Part shown: positions 1 through 9,914 of the stretch, piece after piece
Layout of the letters: the number at the start of each line of letters is the position of its first letter
How positions within the stretch are numbered: the stretch's first letter is position 1
Source of the DNA: an uncultured Porphyromonadaceae bacterium
Lineage (GTDB): Bacteria; Bacteroidota; Bacteroidia; Bacteroidales; Muribaculaceae
Assembly (NCBI GenBank): GCA_947177365.1
Contig: CAMWUD010000004.1
Span: 1-34,322, forward strand
DNA: 34,322 bases
Direction of reading: 5' to 3'
Position numbers and translations under genes: made by a program
The notes under the pieces: model-generated
What the model was told of the DNA's origin: nothing
The model's database searches: none
Seen by the model: only the letters and a program-made list of their open reading frames with translations

Positions 1-29
1 ATTCTGTTGAGTTTCATAATTTATATTTA

Positions 30-1244
30 TCAGTGTAAAGTGAGTCGTGAGTTTCGGCAGAGCGACTCCGCGCAGCTGCAAATCTGCGGGAGCGTCACCT
101 CTGTTATATGTCGGCGCATTTCCTGACGGTCGGCGGCGCGTCCGTGGAACAGGGTGGCGCGGGCAGCGCCGAGGATGGAATTCTCGCGGTTTTCGCCGCT
201 GAGGAGCATCTGGCCGAGATATTGTTTTTTAGCCATTTCGAGTTTGCGCGCGTTTATGGCCTCGCCGGCGGCCACAGCTTCGAGAGTGCGCCTGATGAGT
301 CTGCGGCACTTCGGTTCGTCGTGGTGGTCGCAGCCGTAATAGATGCTCATCACGCCGCAGTCGGTATACAGCGACGATGCCGCTTCTACGGTGTAGACGA
401 GTCCGCGGCGTTCGCGTAGCTCCACATTTAGCAGCGAGTTCATGCCTGGGCCGCCCAATATGTTGGCGAGCAGCGACATGGCAAAGCGGTCGGGCGAGTG
501 CATGCCTCCGATACGGCAGCCTATGATGCTGTGGCTCTGGTGCGAGCCGATGCTGCGTTCGGTGTCGAAGGGAGCATTGATGCAGAATTGCGGCGCTTCA
601 TGTGCCGAGGCGCCGGCGGGTACTGCCGCGAGATGACGTTCCAGACAGGCCTGTACGCGTTCGATGCCGGCGGGTCCGCTGTAGAATGCCACCATATTGT
701 CGGCGGTATACCATTTCCGCAGCCATCCGAGGCAGTCGGCGCCGGTAAATCCGTTCAGGTCGTCGGTGGTGCCGAGGATGTTGTGTCCGAGGCTGCTGCC
801 CTTGAACAGCAGGTCGTCGAAGTCGTCGAACACAGCCTCGCCCGGCTGGTCGAGGTACGAATCGATTTCATCGGCCACCACTTCGCGCTCGCGCAGCAGT
901 TCGGCTTCCGGGAAGCGGGAGTTCAGCACAAGGTCGGCCACGAGTTCGGCTGCACGGTTGAGCTGTCCGGCCGGGAAAGCTGTGTACACGGTGGTCTCTT
1001 CCTTGGAAGTGAAGGCATTGAGTTCGCCTCCGACCGCTTCCATGCGGTTGAGTATATGCCATGCGGAGCGCCGTGCTGTGCCTTTGAACAGAGTGTGTTC
1101 GACGAAGTGAGCCAGTCCGAAGGCACCTTCGTCTTCGTCGCGGCTGCCGGCACGTACGGTCACGCCGAAATACCCGGCGGCTGCGCCGGGTGTACGGCGG
1201 TAGATCGCCTGCATGCCGTTTGTCAATGTGAAATAGCTGTACAA
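30..1244 (-). CDS. M16 family zinc metallopeptidase (insulinase/processing-peptidase-like)
   Basis: ORF of 404 aa with HxxEH motif (LAHFVEHTLFKGT) and M16 N-terminal pattern (NGMQAIYRR..AAAGYFGVTVRAGSRDE). Confidence 0.93.
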   Translation of the reverse strand: MYSYFTLTNGMQAIYRRTPGAAAGYFGVTVRAGSRDEDEGAFGLAHFVEHTLFKGTARRSAWHILNRMEAVGGELNAFTSKEETTVYTAFPAGQLNRAAELVADLVLNSRFPEAELLREREVVADEIDSYLDQPGEAVFDDFDDLLFKGSSLGHNILGTTDDLNGFTGADCLGWLRKWYTADNMVAFYSGPAGIERVQACLERHLAAVPAGASAHEAPQFCINAPFDTERSIGSHQSHSIIGCRIGGMHSPDRFAMSLLANILGGPGMNSLLNVELRERRGLVYTVEAASSLYTDCGVMSIYYGCDHHDEPKCRRLIRRTLEAVAAGEAINARKLEMAKKQYLGQMLLSGENRENSILGAARATLFHGRAADRQEMRRHITEVTLPQICSCAESLCRNSRLTLH

Positions 1245-1269
1245 GTTGAGAGTCTGTTTATCGTTTGTG

Positions 1270-2769
1270 TCAGGGTTCTATCCAGTCGCCGTTGGCTTTG
1301 ATGAGTGCAATCAGGCGCGGCAGAGCCTCGTCGGCGGGAATATTGCGTTCGATGCATTCGCGTCCTTTGTAAAGGCTGATGCAGCCGGCTGCTGCGCCGA
1401 CATAGCCGTAGTCGGCGTCTGCCATTTCGCCGGGACCGTTCACGATGCAGCCCATCACGCCTATCTTCAGCCCTTTCAGATGGCCGGTCGCCTCTTTGAC
1501 TTGGGCGAGTGTGGTCTGGAGGTCGAACAGTGTGCGGCCACAGCCCGGGCAGGCAATGTATTCGGTACGGCTGATGCGTCGCCGTGTTGCCTGAAGTATG
1601 GCCAGGGCGAGGGAGCGGCAGCGTTCGTCGCCGAGCGAGGGCGCTATGATTTCCACGGCATCGCCATGACCTTCAAGCAGGAGGCGTCCCAGATCGACGG
1701 ATGCGGCTACGGTGACTTCTTCCGCCGACATGTCGGCCGGATAGGAAGCGCGGAGCAGCACCGGTCCCTGGGGGAGCGGACCGGCAAGCGGCACGTCGGC
1801 GACGCTGTATCCCTGCGGGATGTCATCGACTCCGGCGACCAGCGGCTGGGAGGGATTGTCGCGTCGTGAATCGGGCAGGAACTGCGGAGCGGCAAGGACG
1901 CGGCTGCAGTGGTCGGCGAGCATCCGTGCCACCGGGAGTTCGGCGGTGGGGTCTTCCGACAGCGATACCCTGATGGTGTCGCCGATTCCCAGGCACAGCA
2001 GCGAACCGATTCCGACAGCCGATTTCACTCGGCCATCCTCGCCGTCACCTGCTTCGGTGACCCCGAGATGGAGGGGGAAGTGCATGTCTTCGGCATCCAT
2101 GGCTTTTACCAGCAGGCGCACTGTGTCGGTCATGACCTGTACGTTCGAGGCCTTGATGGAAATTACCACCTGGTCGAAGCCGGTTTCGCGGCAGACGCGC
2201 AGATATTCCATGGCGGACTCCACCATGCCGGCGGGAGTGTCGCCGTAACGGCTCATTATGCGGTCGGACAGCGAGCCGTGGTTCACACCCAGACGAATGG
2301 CTGTGCCACGGCTGCGGCACAGTTCGAGGAATGGGATGAGAGCGTTGCGAATACGGTCGGTCTCGGCGGCGTATTCGGCGTCGGTGTATTCGAGTTTTTT
2401 GAAAGTGCGTCCGGGGTCGGCGAAATTGCCCGGGTTGATTCGCACCTTTTCGACCGTTTCGGCAGCAGCGAATGCCGCCGCAGGGTTGAAGTGGATGTCG
2501 GCTACCAGCGGGGTGTCCACACCTTCCTGCCGGAGACGTCCGTGTATTTCGCCGAGCGCTTTGGCGTGAGACACACCTTGTGCGGTAAGTCTCACAATGT
2601 CGGCACCGGCCTGGGCGAGCGCCTTGCACTGAGCCACGGAAGCCTCGATGTCGAGTGTCGAGGTGTTGGTCATCGATTGCAGGCGCAGCGGATGGCGGCT
2701 GCCGATTTCAACCTGTCCGACACAGACACTGACAGTCGGGCGGCGCTGTATGGTCTGAGGCTGTTTCAA
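1270..2769 (-). CDS. ispG: 4-hydroxy-3-methylbut-2-en-1-yl diphosphate synthase (flavodoxin)
   Basis: 499 aa; N-terminal TIM-barrel signatures ([28 protein letters not shown]) and C-terminal Fe-S motifs ([20 protein letters not shown]). Confidence 0.95.
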   Translation of the reverse strand: MKQPQTIQRRPTVSVCVGQVEIGSRHPLRLQSMTNTSTLDIEASVAQCKALAQAGADIVRLTAQGVSHAKALGEIHGRLRQEGVDTPLVADIHFNPAAAFAAAETVEKVRINPGNFADPGRTFKKLEYTDAEYAAETDRIRNALIPFLELCRSRGTAIRLGVNHGSLSDRIMSRYGDTPAGMVESAMEYLRVCRETGFDQVVISIKASNVQVMTDTVRLLVKAMDAEDMHFPLHLGVTEAGDGEDGRVKSAVGIGSLLCLGIGDTIRVSLSEDPTAELPVARMLADHCSRVLAAPQFLPDSRRDNPSQPLVAGVDDIPQGYSVADVPLAGPLPQGPVLLRASYPADMSAEEVTVAASVDLGRLLLEGHGDAVEIIAPSLGDERCRSLALAILQATRRRISRTEYIACPGCGRTLFDLQTTLAQVKEATGHLKGLKIGVMGCIVNGPGEMADADYGYVGAAAGCISLYKGRECIERNIPADEALPRLIALIKANGDWIEP

Positions 2770-3275
2770 TTGGTCTTGAATTTATAGTCCTTGATCTGAG
2801 CGAGGTCAGCGTTGGCTTTTTCAATCTTTCCGGTGAGGCTGCGGCAGTAAGCGTCGTAGCGTGCGAGCAGATCGAGGTCGGTCAGAGCGAGCATGCGTAC
2901 GGCGAGTATGGCTGCGTTGAGTCCGGCATTTATGCCTACGGTCGCCACGGGAATGCCCGGAGGCATCTGCACGATGGACAGCAGGGCATCCTGTCCCTGG
3001 AGGGTAGAGTCAATCGGCAGACCGATGACGGGCAGGGGGGTAAGTGCGGCAATCACACCGGGAAGTGCGGCGGCCATTCCGGCGGCGGCGATGATGACTT
3101 TAATGCCGCGCGCGGCAGCGTTCGAGGCATATTCTTCTACGGCGCGGGGTGTACGGTGGGCGCTCAGCGCGCAGAGTTCAAAAGGCACTTCCATCTGTTC
3201 GAGGAAGTCGGCGGCTTTGCGCAGCACGGGCAGGTCGGAGGTGCTGCCCATTATGATACTTACTGTAGGGTTCAT
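2766..3275 (-). CDS. purE: 5-(carboxyamino)imidazole ribonucleotide mutase
   Basis: 169 aa; [44 protein letters not shown] motifs. Confidence 0.96.
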   Translation of the reverse strand: MNPTVSIIMGSTSDLPVLRKAADFLEQMEVPFELCALSAHRTPRAVEEYASNAAARGIKVIIAAAGMAAALPGVIAALTPLPVIGLPIDSTLQGQDALLSIVQMPPGIPVATVGINAGLNAAILAVRMLALTDLDLLARYDAYCRSLTGKIEKANADLAQIKDYKFKTN

Positions 3276-3308
3276 GATTATATGGAATTGATGATCGTTT
3301 GCGGGAAT

Positions 3309-3944
3309 TCAGACGAGCAGGGCGGCGATTACGCAGCCAAGCCCGAGCAGGAAGCCGGCTCCTACTTGCCCGAAGGTGTGTCGGTGCAGAGCAAGCCTGC
3401 TGGAGCAGACGGCACCGCAGAGCATTATGCCTACGGTGATTACTATCATGGGCTGGAGCAGCAGGAGGTGACGGAAAGCCAGCCAGATAATCATTCCGGC
3501 CATGCCGGATACGGCGGTGGCGTGTGCGCTGATTTTCCATCTGAAAGTGACAATCAAGGCTATGCCTACGGCCAGCGCGGCACCGATAAAGAAGCGGGCT
3601 ACCCACCAGGGAGCATGTATCGAGGAGAGATACCATGCCGCCGCAAGATAGCAGAAGAAGGCAAGGCAGAATGGAACCGCGCGTTCACTGCGCCGGCTGA
3701 TGGCGTTGTCCGATACCTTGCCGAGCCGGCGCAGAGTCAGAATTGCGGCGGTAGGCAATACGGCGGTAATCAGAGCCACTACAGCCATGGTCACCAGCCG
3801 GGTGCGTTCCGGAAGGACAACCAGCGGAGTGAGCCACATCATTATGGTGTAGGCATAAGTCGGAATCAGCAAGGGAGAAAACACATCGCTGATAATCTGC
3901 GGCAGGCGCAGGGATCCGGGATTTTTGCCGATAGGATTTTCCAT
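3309..3944 (-). CDS. PAP2-like polytopic membrane protein
   Basis: 211 aa, multiple hydrophobic helices; SAHATAVSGMAG and LHRHTFGQVGAG resemble PAP2 active-site blocks. Confidence 0.65.
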   Translation of the reverse strand: MENPIGKNPGSLRLPQIISDVFSPLLIPTYAYTIMMWLTPLVVLPERTRLVTMAVVALITAVLPTAAILTLRRLGKVSDNAISRRSERAVPFCLAFFCYLAAAWYLSSIHAPWWVARFFIGAALAVGIALIVTFRWKISAHATAVSGMAGMIIWLAFRHLLLLQPMIVITVGIMLCGAVCSSRLALHRHTFGQVGAGFLLGLGCVIAALLV

Positions 3945-3972
3945 ATATGAAATCTAAAGGGTTGCTAAAGAG

Positions 3973-5415
3973 TCAGAATGTGCGCCTCAGCCTGGCCACG
4001 GGCAAATCGAGCTGTTCGCGGTATTTGGCCACGGTGCGCCGGGCTATGTCATAGCCGAGAGTGTTCAGCCGGTCTTTGATGGCCTCGTCGGTGAGCGGAC
4101 TGCGTTTGTCTTCTTCCGCAATCATTTGTGAAATCACGTCGAGAATCTCATGAGCCGATGTGTCGGAGTCTTCCTTGCGCCGTTCGTTGAAGAGCATTTT
4201 GAGCGGGAATACACCACCCGGGGTCGCCACATATTTTCCGGCAGTGGCTCTGGATATTACCGAGAGGTCGTATCCGGTGAGTTCGGCTACATCCTTGAGA
4301 ATCATCGGCCGTATGTCGGCGCTGTTGCCGCTTTCGAAAAATCTCAGTTGCAGACGTACGATGGCCTTCATGACGCTCAGCAGTGTCTCTGCCCGGGAAT
4401 TCACCATGCGGATAAGCATCTGGGCTTCGTCGTGGCGGGCGCGGATGAATGCCCGTGCCTCGCGTGCGCGGCGGTTGTCGGAAGGCTTTTTCTCATCGGG
4501 TATGAACGATTCGGAAATGGCCAGTTCGGGGATGTGTCCGTTCAGGCTCACCGATGCCCGGCCGTTTTCGACCTCGACGGTGAAGTCGGGTACGATATGC
4601 CGCAGTCTGTCGCCGGAGTTGCTTTGCTCGATAAGCGCTCCGGGTTTGGGATTGAGCGAGTGTATCACATCGAGAGCCTCGCGCAGAGCTGTTTCCGACA
4701 GTTTCGCGCGTGATGCCATGCGGTCGTAGTGGCGTTTGCTGAAGAGATCGAAGTAGTCGCGCACGATGCATACCGCGTTGTCGACGGCCTCCGAAGGGTT
4801 CAGGCGCCGGAGCTGCAGCAGAAGGCAGTCACGCAGGTCGAATGCCCCTACGCCGGCGGGGTCCATGGCGCGTATGGTGTCGGCCACGCGGCGCACGTCG
4901 TTGTCCGAGGTGTCGCGTCCGGTGGCAATCGATATGTCGTCAGCAATGGATGCGAGCGATCGGCCGAGGTAGCCGTTTCCGTCGATGTTTCCGATTATAT
5001 AGCGGGCGATGTCGCGGTCTCGGTCGCTGAGGTCGAAGTCGGCGAGCTGGCTTTCGAGCACGTCTATGATGGAGTGGTTGTCGTCTATGGCCACTGGCTC
5101 GGTGTATCCGTCGTCGGGGCTGTGGTTGCCTGCATTATAGCGGTATGCCGGTGCATCATCGTCATCGCGGTAGTCGGCGCGCTGGAGCTCTTCGGCCGAT
5201 TCGTTGAATTCGCCTCCATCATCGTCTTTGTTGTCGATGCTTTCCTCCGGAGCCGACTCGCGTTCTTCGAGAGCGGGGTTCTCGTCAAGCGCACGCCGCA
5301 CCTCGTCCTCTATCTCGGGAGCGGTCATTTCGAGGTAGCGGCCGAAAATCACCTGTTGCGGCGCCAGACGCTGGCGCAGGCCGGTGGTCTGTTGTATTTG
5401 AAGCGAATCGTCCAT
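3973..5415 (-). CDS. rpoN: RNA polymerase sigma-54 factor
   Basis: LxxxLAPQQVIFGRYLEMTAPEIEDEVRRALDENPALEE N-terminus; RpoN-box-like end (DEAIKDRLNTLGYDIARRTVAKYREQLDLPVARLRR). Start placed at ATG 5415 (MDDSLQIQQ), because the TTG start in the ORF track overlaps a probable -7 element. Confidence 0.94.
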   Translation of the reverse strand: MDDSLQIQQTTGLRQRLAPQQVIFGRYLEMTAPEIEDEVRRALDENPALEERESAPEESIDNKDDDGGEFNESAEELQRADYRDDDDAPAYRYNAGNHSPDDGYTEPVAIDDNHSIIDVLESQLADFDLSDRDRDIARYIIGNIDGNGYLGRSLASIADDISIATGRDTSDNDVRRVADTIRAMDPAGVGAFDLRDCLLLQLRRLNPSEAVDNAVCIVRDYFDLFSKRHYDRMASRAKLSETALREALDVIHSLNPKPGALIEQSNSGDRLRHIVPDFTVEVENGRASVSLNGHIPELAISESFIPDEKKPSDNRRAREARAFIRARHDEAQMLIRMVNSRAETLLSVMKAIVRLQLRFFESGNSADIRPMILKDVAELTGYDLSVISRATAGKYVATPGGVFPLKMLFNERRKEDSDTSAHEILDVISQMIAEEDKRSPLTDEAIKDRLNTLGYDIARRTVAKYREQLDLPVARLRRTF

Positions 5416-5477
5416 ATCAAGATACAAATTTACGCATTTTTTTTCAGACCGTATCTCAAATTTGCATTTTTATGCTC

Positions 5478-6122
5478 TTATACACATGCGATAGTGAAGG
5501 CATCGCCGGTGTACACGAATTTTATGACTCCGGCTGCGGCCAGACGGACAATAATGTCGTCGGCCACGCTCTGCGAGCAGTGCAGTCCGGTGGCAAGCCC
5601 CTGTGCCGAGGTGCAGCCATCGGCCAAAAGACGAAGTGCCATGGTCTCTGTGTCGCTGAAAGTCAGCAGGGTGCCTTTGCGGCTTTCCAGCCAGGAGCGT
5701 ACCATCAGCGGGTGTGCCGAGATGTTCTCGTCGTTGACTCTGTAGTATACATGACGGCTGCCGTCCTGTTCGATTACAGCGACAGGACGCTTCTGTGCCG
5801 GCGCTATGACAGCCTTTATCACCACTACTCCGGTGTCGACGCTGTAAGCCTCGAACTCCACGTGCTGGGGCGGATGACAGTAGCGTTCGGCGGCCTGTTC
5901 GACCACATAGATGTCTTCCTCGTTGCGCACTCCGGCTACGGTGCCGTTGTCTTTCACCCCGATGAGCAGACAGCCTCCGCTATGGTTGGCGAAGGCCGAT
6001 ATGCTGCGGGCAATCTTGCGGGCATCGGATATGAGGAATTTGAAATCCTGCTGTTCGTGTTCGCCCAGAGCCACCAGCCCGAGAATGTGCCGGCGCCCCT
6101 TGCGTACAGGTATGTCTTTCAT
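5478..6122 (-). CDS. AlbA_2 (Schlafen-like) domain putative DNA-binding protein
   Basis: GEHEQQDFKFLISDARKIARSISAFANHSGGCLLIGVKDNGTVAGV is typical of AlbA_2. Confidence 0.8.
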   Translation of the reverse strand: MKDIPVRKGRRHILGLVALGEHEQQDFKFLISDARKIARSISAFANHSGGCLLIGVKDNGTVAGVRNEEDIYVVEQAAERYCHPPQHVEFEAYSVDTGVVVIKAVIAPAQKRPVAVIEQDGSRHVYYRVNDENISAHPLMVRSWLESRKGTLLTFSDTETMALRLLADGCTSAQGLATGLHCSQSVADDIIVRLAAAGVIKFVYTGDAFTIACV

Positions 6123-6125
6123 CGG

Positions 6126-6791
6126 TCAGAGCCGTGATACGACGGTGTCGATGACTTCAAACGTGTGTTCCGGAGCTTCCTGCCAGAAGTTCTCGTACTG
6201 TGAGATGTTGTCGTCGCCTCCGGGGGTGTCGCTGACAACGCGCACGCAGAGAAACGGCACATGTTTCAGATGGCACACGTGCGCTATGGCCGCCGACTCC
6301 ATATCTACAGCCACTGCATCAGGATACAGACTCAGTATGTGCTGTACTTCAGAGGGTTTTGAAACGAATATGTCGCCTGAGGCAATCAGTCCGCGGCGCA
6401 CGCGGAGACCGCTGAAAAGCGAATCCGGGAATGTGGATATGAAGTGTCGCGGGCAGCCGGCGGCCTGACCGTGTATGGTGTCGGGACCGCACCAGACGTC
6501 ATGATAGGCAATCCGTTCGGCGACCACTACATCGCCTATGCCTGCCGCTCCGGTACCGCCGGCTACACCGGTGTTGATGATAACCGAAGGGTGGAAGCGT
6601 TCGATGAGAGTCATGGTGCTTATGGCAGCGTTGACTTTGCCTATGCCGCAGCGTCCGACAATAATCTCGCGGTCGCCGAATTTGCCGGTGTGGAAAGTGA
6701 AGCCGTCGGCTTCGACAGTCTTTGCCTCGCTCAGGCGTGGCAGCAGAAGGGCCAGTTCTTTGTCCATGGCCACGATTATAGCTATTTTCAT
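6126..6791 (-). CDS. mtnN: 5'-methylthioadenosine/S-adenosylhomocysteine nucleosidase
   Basis: MKIAIIVAMDKELALLLPRL; VIINTGVAGG; AVDMESAAIAHVCHLKHVPFLCVRVVSD. Confidence 0.93.
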   Translation of the reverse strand: MKIAIIVAMDKELALLLPRLSEAKTVEADGFTFHTGKFGDREIIVGRCGIGKVNAAISTMTLIERFHPSVIINTGVAGGTGAAGIGDVVVAERIAYHDVWCGPDTIHGQAAGCPRHFISTFPDSLFSGLRVRRGLIASGDIFVSKPSEVQHILSLYPDAVAVDMESAAIAHVCHLKHVPFLCVRVVSDTPGGDDNISQYENFWQEAPEHTFEVIDTVVSRL

Positions 6792-7264
6792 AATTTTTCT
6801 GATGGGTTTGACAAGTATGACAGACTGTCGACTCTGAGCTTTACCATAAACGGTGTGGCGGTGGATTTTGTTCTCGGTGGAGGCGACAGGTGGTAGTAGA
6901 GTGTGCCCTGACGGTCGAACGAGCGCAGTTCGACCCTGCGGGTGGAAGCCGGGGGCAGTATTATGCCTATATGTTCGCCCCGGCAGTGGAGCTGACGTCC
7001 GCCGGTGTCAAGATATTCGATTTGCAGGAACACCCTGCTGACGGTGTCGGCGGTATGGTTGGAGAGAAAGAGCGATTCGATGCTGCTGCGCAGAGTCTTT
7101 TCAAATCCGGCTGCGGATATCATAGAGCTGTCGCAAGGGGTCATTCTGCTTTGTATGGCGGCATATGTGTCCGGCTTGATGTGGTGCCGTCCGCGCCAGG
7201 TTCGCTGCGCCGGGATGGACACCGCGCACAGAATGGCAAGCGATATGGTGAGTAAGTGCCTCAT
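6788..7264 (-). CDS. Uncharacterized secreted protein
   Basis: Start refined to MRHLLTISLAILCAVSIPAQ (signal peptide); ATGA overlaps on both sides with neighbouring CDSs. Confidence 0.65.
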   Translation of the reverse strand: MRHLLTISLAILCAVSIPAQRTWRGRHHIKPDTYAAIQSRMTPCDSSMISAAGFEKTLRSSIESLFLSNHTADTVSRVFLQIEYLDTGGRQLHCRGEHIGIILPPASTRRVELRSFDRQGTLYYHLSPPPRTKSTATPFMVKLRVDSLSYLSNPSEKL

Positions 7265-7803
7265 AGCGTGAAAATTCCTCCGTCGGAGGGGTATATGCGC
7301 CGGAGTCCGTCGTGATTGTCGGGGCGGTTGGATTTGTCGATGACTGTGACTCTGAACAGATAGGGAATCCATCGCCAGAGGCTTATGCGTTTCCCGCGCC
7401 GGTAAGCAGTCAGGCGCATGTTGAGACCCGATTCGTCGATATTGGCAATGAACGAGCGGCGTCCGGGTTTGGGAGAACCCGGATTTTCGACGAGAGTCAG
7501 GTCGTAGCTTCCCGGCTGGCTTCCGGCTATGGCCCGGCCGATGCGCGTGCACGGCTCCAGGGTGAAGTCAGGAGAGTCCAGAAGCCAGACATCGAAACTT
7601 CCGTCGGATTCCGTCGACGGACATATGGCCAGAACGGCATCAGGCGTGGCAGTCATACGCCATACGCCTTCAGCCGGGTCGCCGTAGCCGTTGTCGATGA
7701 CCGAGAGCAGACTGTCGATGGTGGAGCTTCTGGCCTGCAGTCCGCATGTTGCGCAGAGCAGCGCCATAATCGGCAGCAGAATGTGATGTATGAAGGATGT
7801 CAT
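7261..7803 (-). CDS. Uncharacterized secreted protein
   Basis: Start refined to MTSFIHHILLPIMALLCATCGLQA (signal peptide); ATGA overlap with the upstream CDS at 7800-7803. Confidence 0.65.
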   Translation of the reverse strand: MTSFIHHILLPIMALLCATCGLQARSSTIDSLLSVIDNGYGDPAEGVWRMTATPDAVLAICPSTESDGSFDVWLLDSPDFTLEPCTRIGRAIAGSQPGSYDLTLVENPGSPKPGRRSFIANIDESGLNMRLTAYRRGKRISLWRWIPYLFRVTVIDKSNRPDNHDGLRRIYPSDGGIFTL

Positions 7804-9134
7804 ACATTGGAGAATTTGTAAGCGAAGCCGATGGAAAGGATTTCTTTGATCTGAAGCTTGTGCCATTGCGGGTCGGGACAAGGCTGTGTCGAAGAGTCGT
7901 AGCGCATGTGGGCGAAAATCTGCGTGGTAAGAAAGCGGTTGATTTCAAACAGCAGGGTGTTTTCCCAGTCGGATTCGAAGCGGTCGTAGTCGGAGAAGGC
8001 GAATATTCGCGATGCGAAGCTTATGTTGTATGAAATTTTCCATTTCAGCTTGCATTCGCAGCTGGAACCGAATTTGCTTTTGGAGTATTTGCCTTCCGGA
8101 ATGTCGTATGCCGTAGCGTCTACTTTGTCGTTGATGCATGTACGCAGATTGTAGGTCAGCGGTGAAATCGAGGCATCGAACGTGAAGCGGCCTTTCTCGC
8201 TGGCGTAGTTGTAGGTCATACCGAGACCGATGTTCAGTTCGCCCGGCGATAGGAATGCGGCGCGTGTGGTGTGGCTGTTGCTCTGGTATGAGTTCAGCAG
8301 CTGAGTCTTGAACTGGGCAGTGAGCGAGTAGTACCAGCGTTTGGCGGCCTTGACACCGAAGGTGGAGTTGAACTGGAAGAGGTCCTCGCTGATGTTGTAG
8401 GCGTGCAGTGAGTCGTCCGGAGCGCTGTTCGAGCCGAGTTTGTACTGTGCATGGGTTTCGAAGAGCAGGTTCGGATGATACTTCTGGTTGAGCACGAGGT
8501 CCCAGTTGAGCTGGGCAATTGCGGTAAGGTTGCTGTTGCCGCCCTGATACCAGTTGGGCGACACGTAAGCCTGGCTGAACTGGAGTGATGCCGAGAAAGA
8601 GTTCATCCAATGGCGCTTGCGCAGGTCTACTTCGTGGATTTCGGCGTCGGCGATGAGGTCGGCCTCAAATTCGCGGATGTCGAAGCGGAGTGTGCCCGGG
8701 TCGATTACCGTACGGTACATTTTGGGCGCTTCGGGCAGGGTGGCCATGTTGTATCGCACCAGTTGTGGCGACGAGTAGAGGATGGCGTAGTTGAGCTGTT
8801 TTGCCAGACGGGCTGTGTTGTCGGCACGCCTGAGCCATTCCGGGCGGTAGTTGAAGTCCAGCGGATTGCTGCCGGCAGGCGCAGTCATGAATTCTTCAGG
8901 CGATATTTCGGGCAGGCCTATGGTCAGCGGGTCGTGGAATTCGTAATGGTCGAATACCAGAGGCATGAAAAATCTGTTGGGGAGAGGGTCGACGGTGATG
9001 GTGTCGGCCGGATTGAATGCGGGAGTGGTGTCGACTTCCTCAACGATGGCCGAAGTGAAATATCTGGCCTGAGGGGCGGCATGCGCGAATGAGAAGCACG
9101 ACAGTAGTAGAGAGAGTAGTACAAACTTGTTCAT
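7800..9134 (-). CDS. DUF3078-like outer-membrane beta-barrel protein
   Basis: 444 aa, signal peptide (MNKFVLLSLLLSCFSFAHAAPQ), repeated amphipathic beta-strand pattern (NWYQGGNSNLTAIAQLNWDLVLNQKYHPNLLFETHAQYKLG). Confidence 0.75.
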   Translation of the reverse strand: MNKFVLLSLLLSCFSFAHAAPQARYFTSAIVEEVDTTPAFNPADTITVDPLPNRFFMPLVFDHYEFHDPLTIGLPEISPEEFMTAPAGSNPLDFNYRPEWLRRADNTARLAKQLNYAILYSSPQLVRYNMATLPEAPKMYRTVIDPGTLRFDIREFEADLIADAEIHEVDLRKRHWMNSFSASLQFSQAYVSPNWYQGGNSNLTAIAQLNWDLVLNQKYHPNLLFETHAQYKLGSNSAPDDSLHAYNISEDLFQFNSTFGVKAAKRWYYSLTAQFKTQLLNSYQSNSHTTRAAFLSPGELNIGLGMTYNYASEKGRFTFDASISPLTYNLRTCINDKVDATAYDIPEGKYSKSKFGSSCECKLKWKISYNISFASRIFAFSDYDRFESDWENTLLFEINRFLTTQIFAHMRYDSSTQPCPDPQWHKLQIKEILSIGFAYKFSNV

Positions 9135-9173
9135 TACCGGTTGATATTGATTGGTTTGGAAACGCTTCAGCGG

Positions 9174-9914
9174 TTATTTTACCGCTGTATACATGGTGCA
9201 TGCACCGAATGTCATCGGACGGAACGAGCAGTCGGAAAACCCGGCTTCCGCCATAAGGGCGCACATGTCCGGACCCTGCGGAACGGCGGCAATGCTCTCC
9301 GGCAGGTAGCTGTATGCACGGTCGTCGTTGCTGACCAGACGTCCGAGAGCCGGTATTATACGGCGTGTATAGAATCGGTACAGCGGACCGGTGAGTCTGC
9401 CGCGCGGGGTGGAGAGTTCGAGTACGCACAGCATGCCTCCGGGACGGAGTATGCGGTGCATTTCACGGTAACCTTCCAGCAGGTGCTCGAAGTTGCGCAC
9501 ACCGTAGGCCACAGTCACGACATCGGCCGAAGAGTCTTCGGCAGGAAGTGCCAGACAGTCGGCCTGATGCAGGCTTATGCGGTCTGACAGTCCGGCTTTC
9601 TCGACCTTCTTCCGTCCGACATCCAGCATGCCTTCCGAGAGGTCGTAGCCGGTGACGGCAGTTTCGGGTATGCGGCGAGCCAGGGCAATGGCCAGATCGC
9701 CGGTGCCCGTGGCGAGGTCCACCACCAGGCGCGGATGCCTGTGGCGGACCGTAGTGACAGCCTTGCGCCGCCAGAGCCTGTCGACGCCCATTGTCATGGC
9801 GCGGTTCATGAAGTCGTAGGCTCCGGAAATGGAGTCGAACATCTGACGCACCTGCTCTGTCTTGGCCCGGCTGTCGCCTTCGTAGGGGTTTATTTTTTCG
9901 GCTTTGACTTCCAC
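9174..9914 (-). CDS. menG: Demethylmenaquinone methyltransferase (UbiE/MenG)
   Basis: VRQMFDSISGAYDFMNRAMTMGVDRLWRRKAV; VDLATGTGDLAI SAM motif; GTG start directly abutting the purC stop. Confidence 0.93.
   Translation of the reverse strand: MEVKAEKINPYEGDSRAKTEQVRQMFDSISGAYDFMNRAMTMGVDRLWRRKAVTTVRHRHPRLVVDLATGTGDLAIALARRIPETAVTGYDLSEGMLDVGRKKVEKAGLSDRISLHQADCLALPAEDSSADVVTVAYGVRNFEHLLEGYREMHRILRPGGMLCVLELSTPRGRLTGPLYRFYTRRIIPALGRLVSNDDRAYSYLPESIAAVPQGPDMCALMAEAGFSDCSFRPMTFGACTMYTAVK

Noticed and set aside
108-1301. Long plus-strand ORFs (103, 64, 267 and 137 aa) opposite the M16 gene
   Set aside because: Antisense shadow ORFs in GC-rich coding DNA; low-complexity composition, and the minus frame has clear M16 homology.
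1246-2787. Plus-strand ORFs of 207 and 292 aa antisense to ispG
   Set aside because: Fully overlap a recognised ispG on the opposite strand; no recognisable motif.
4729-5745. 338-aa plus-strand ORF antisense to rpoN
   Set aside because: Valine/glycine-rich shadow ORF spanning rpoN and the next gene; no family features.
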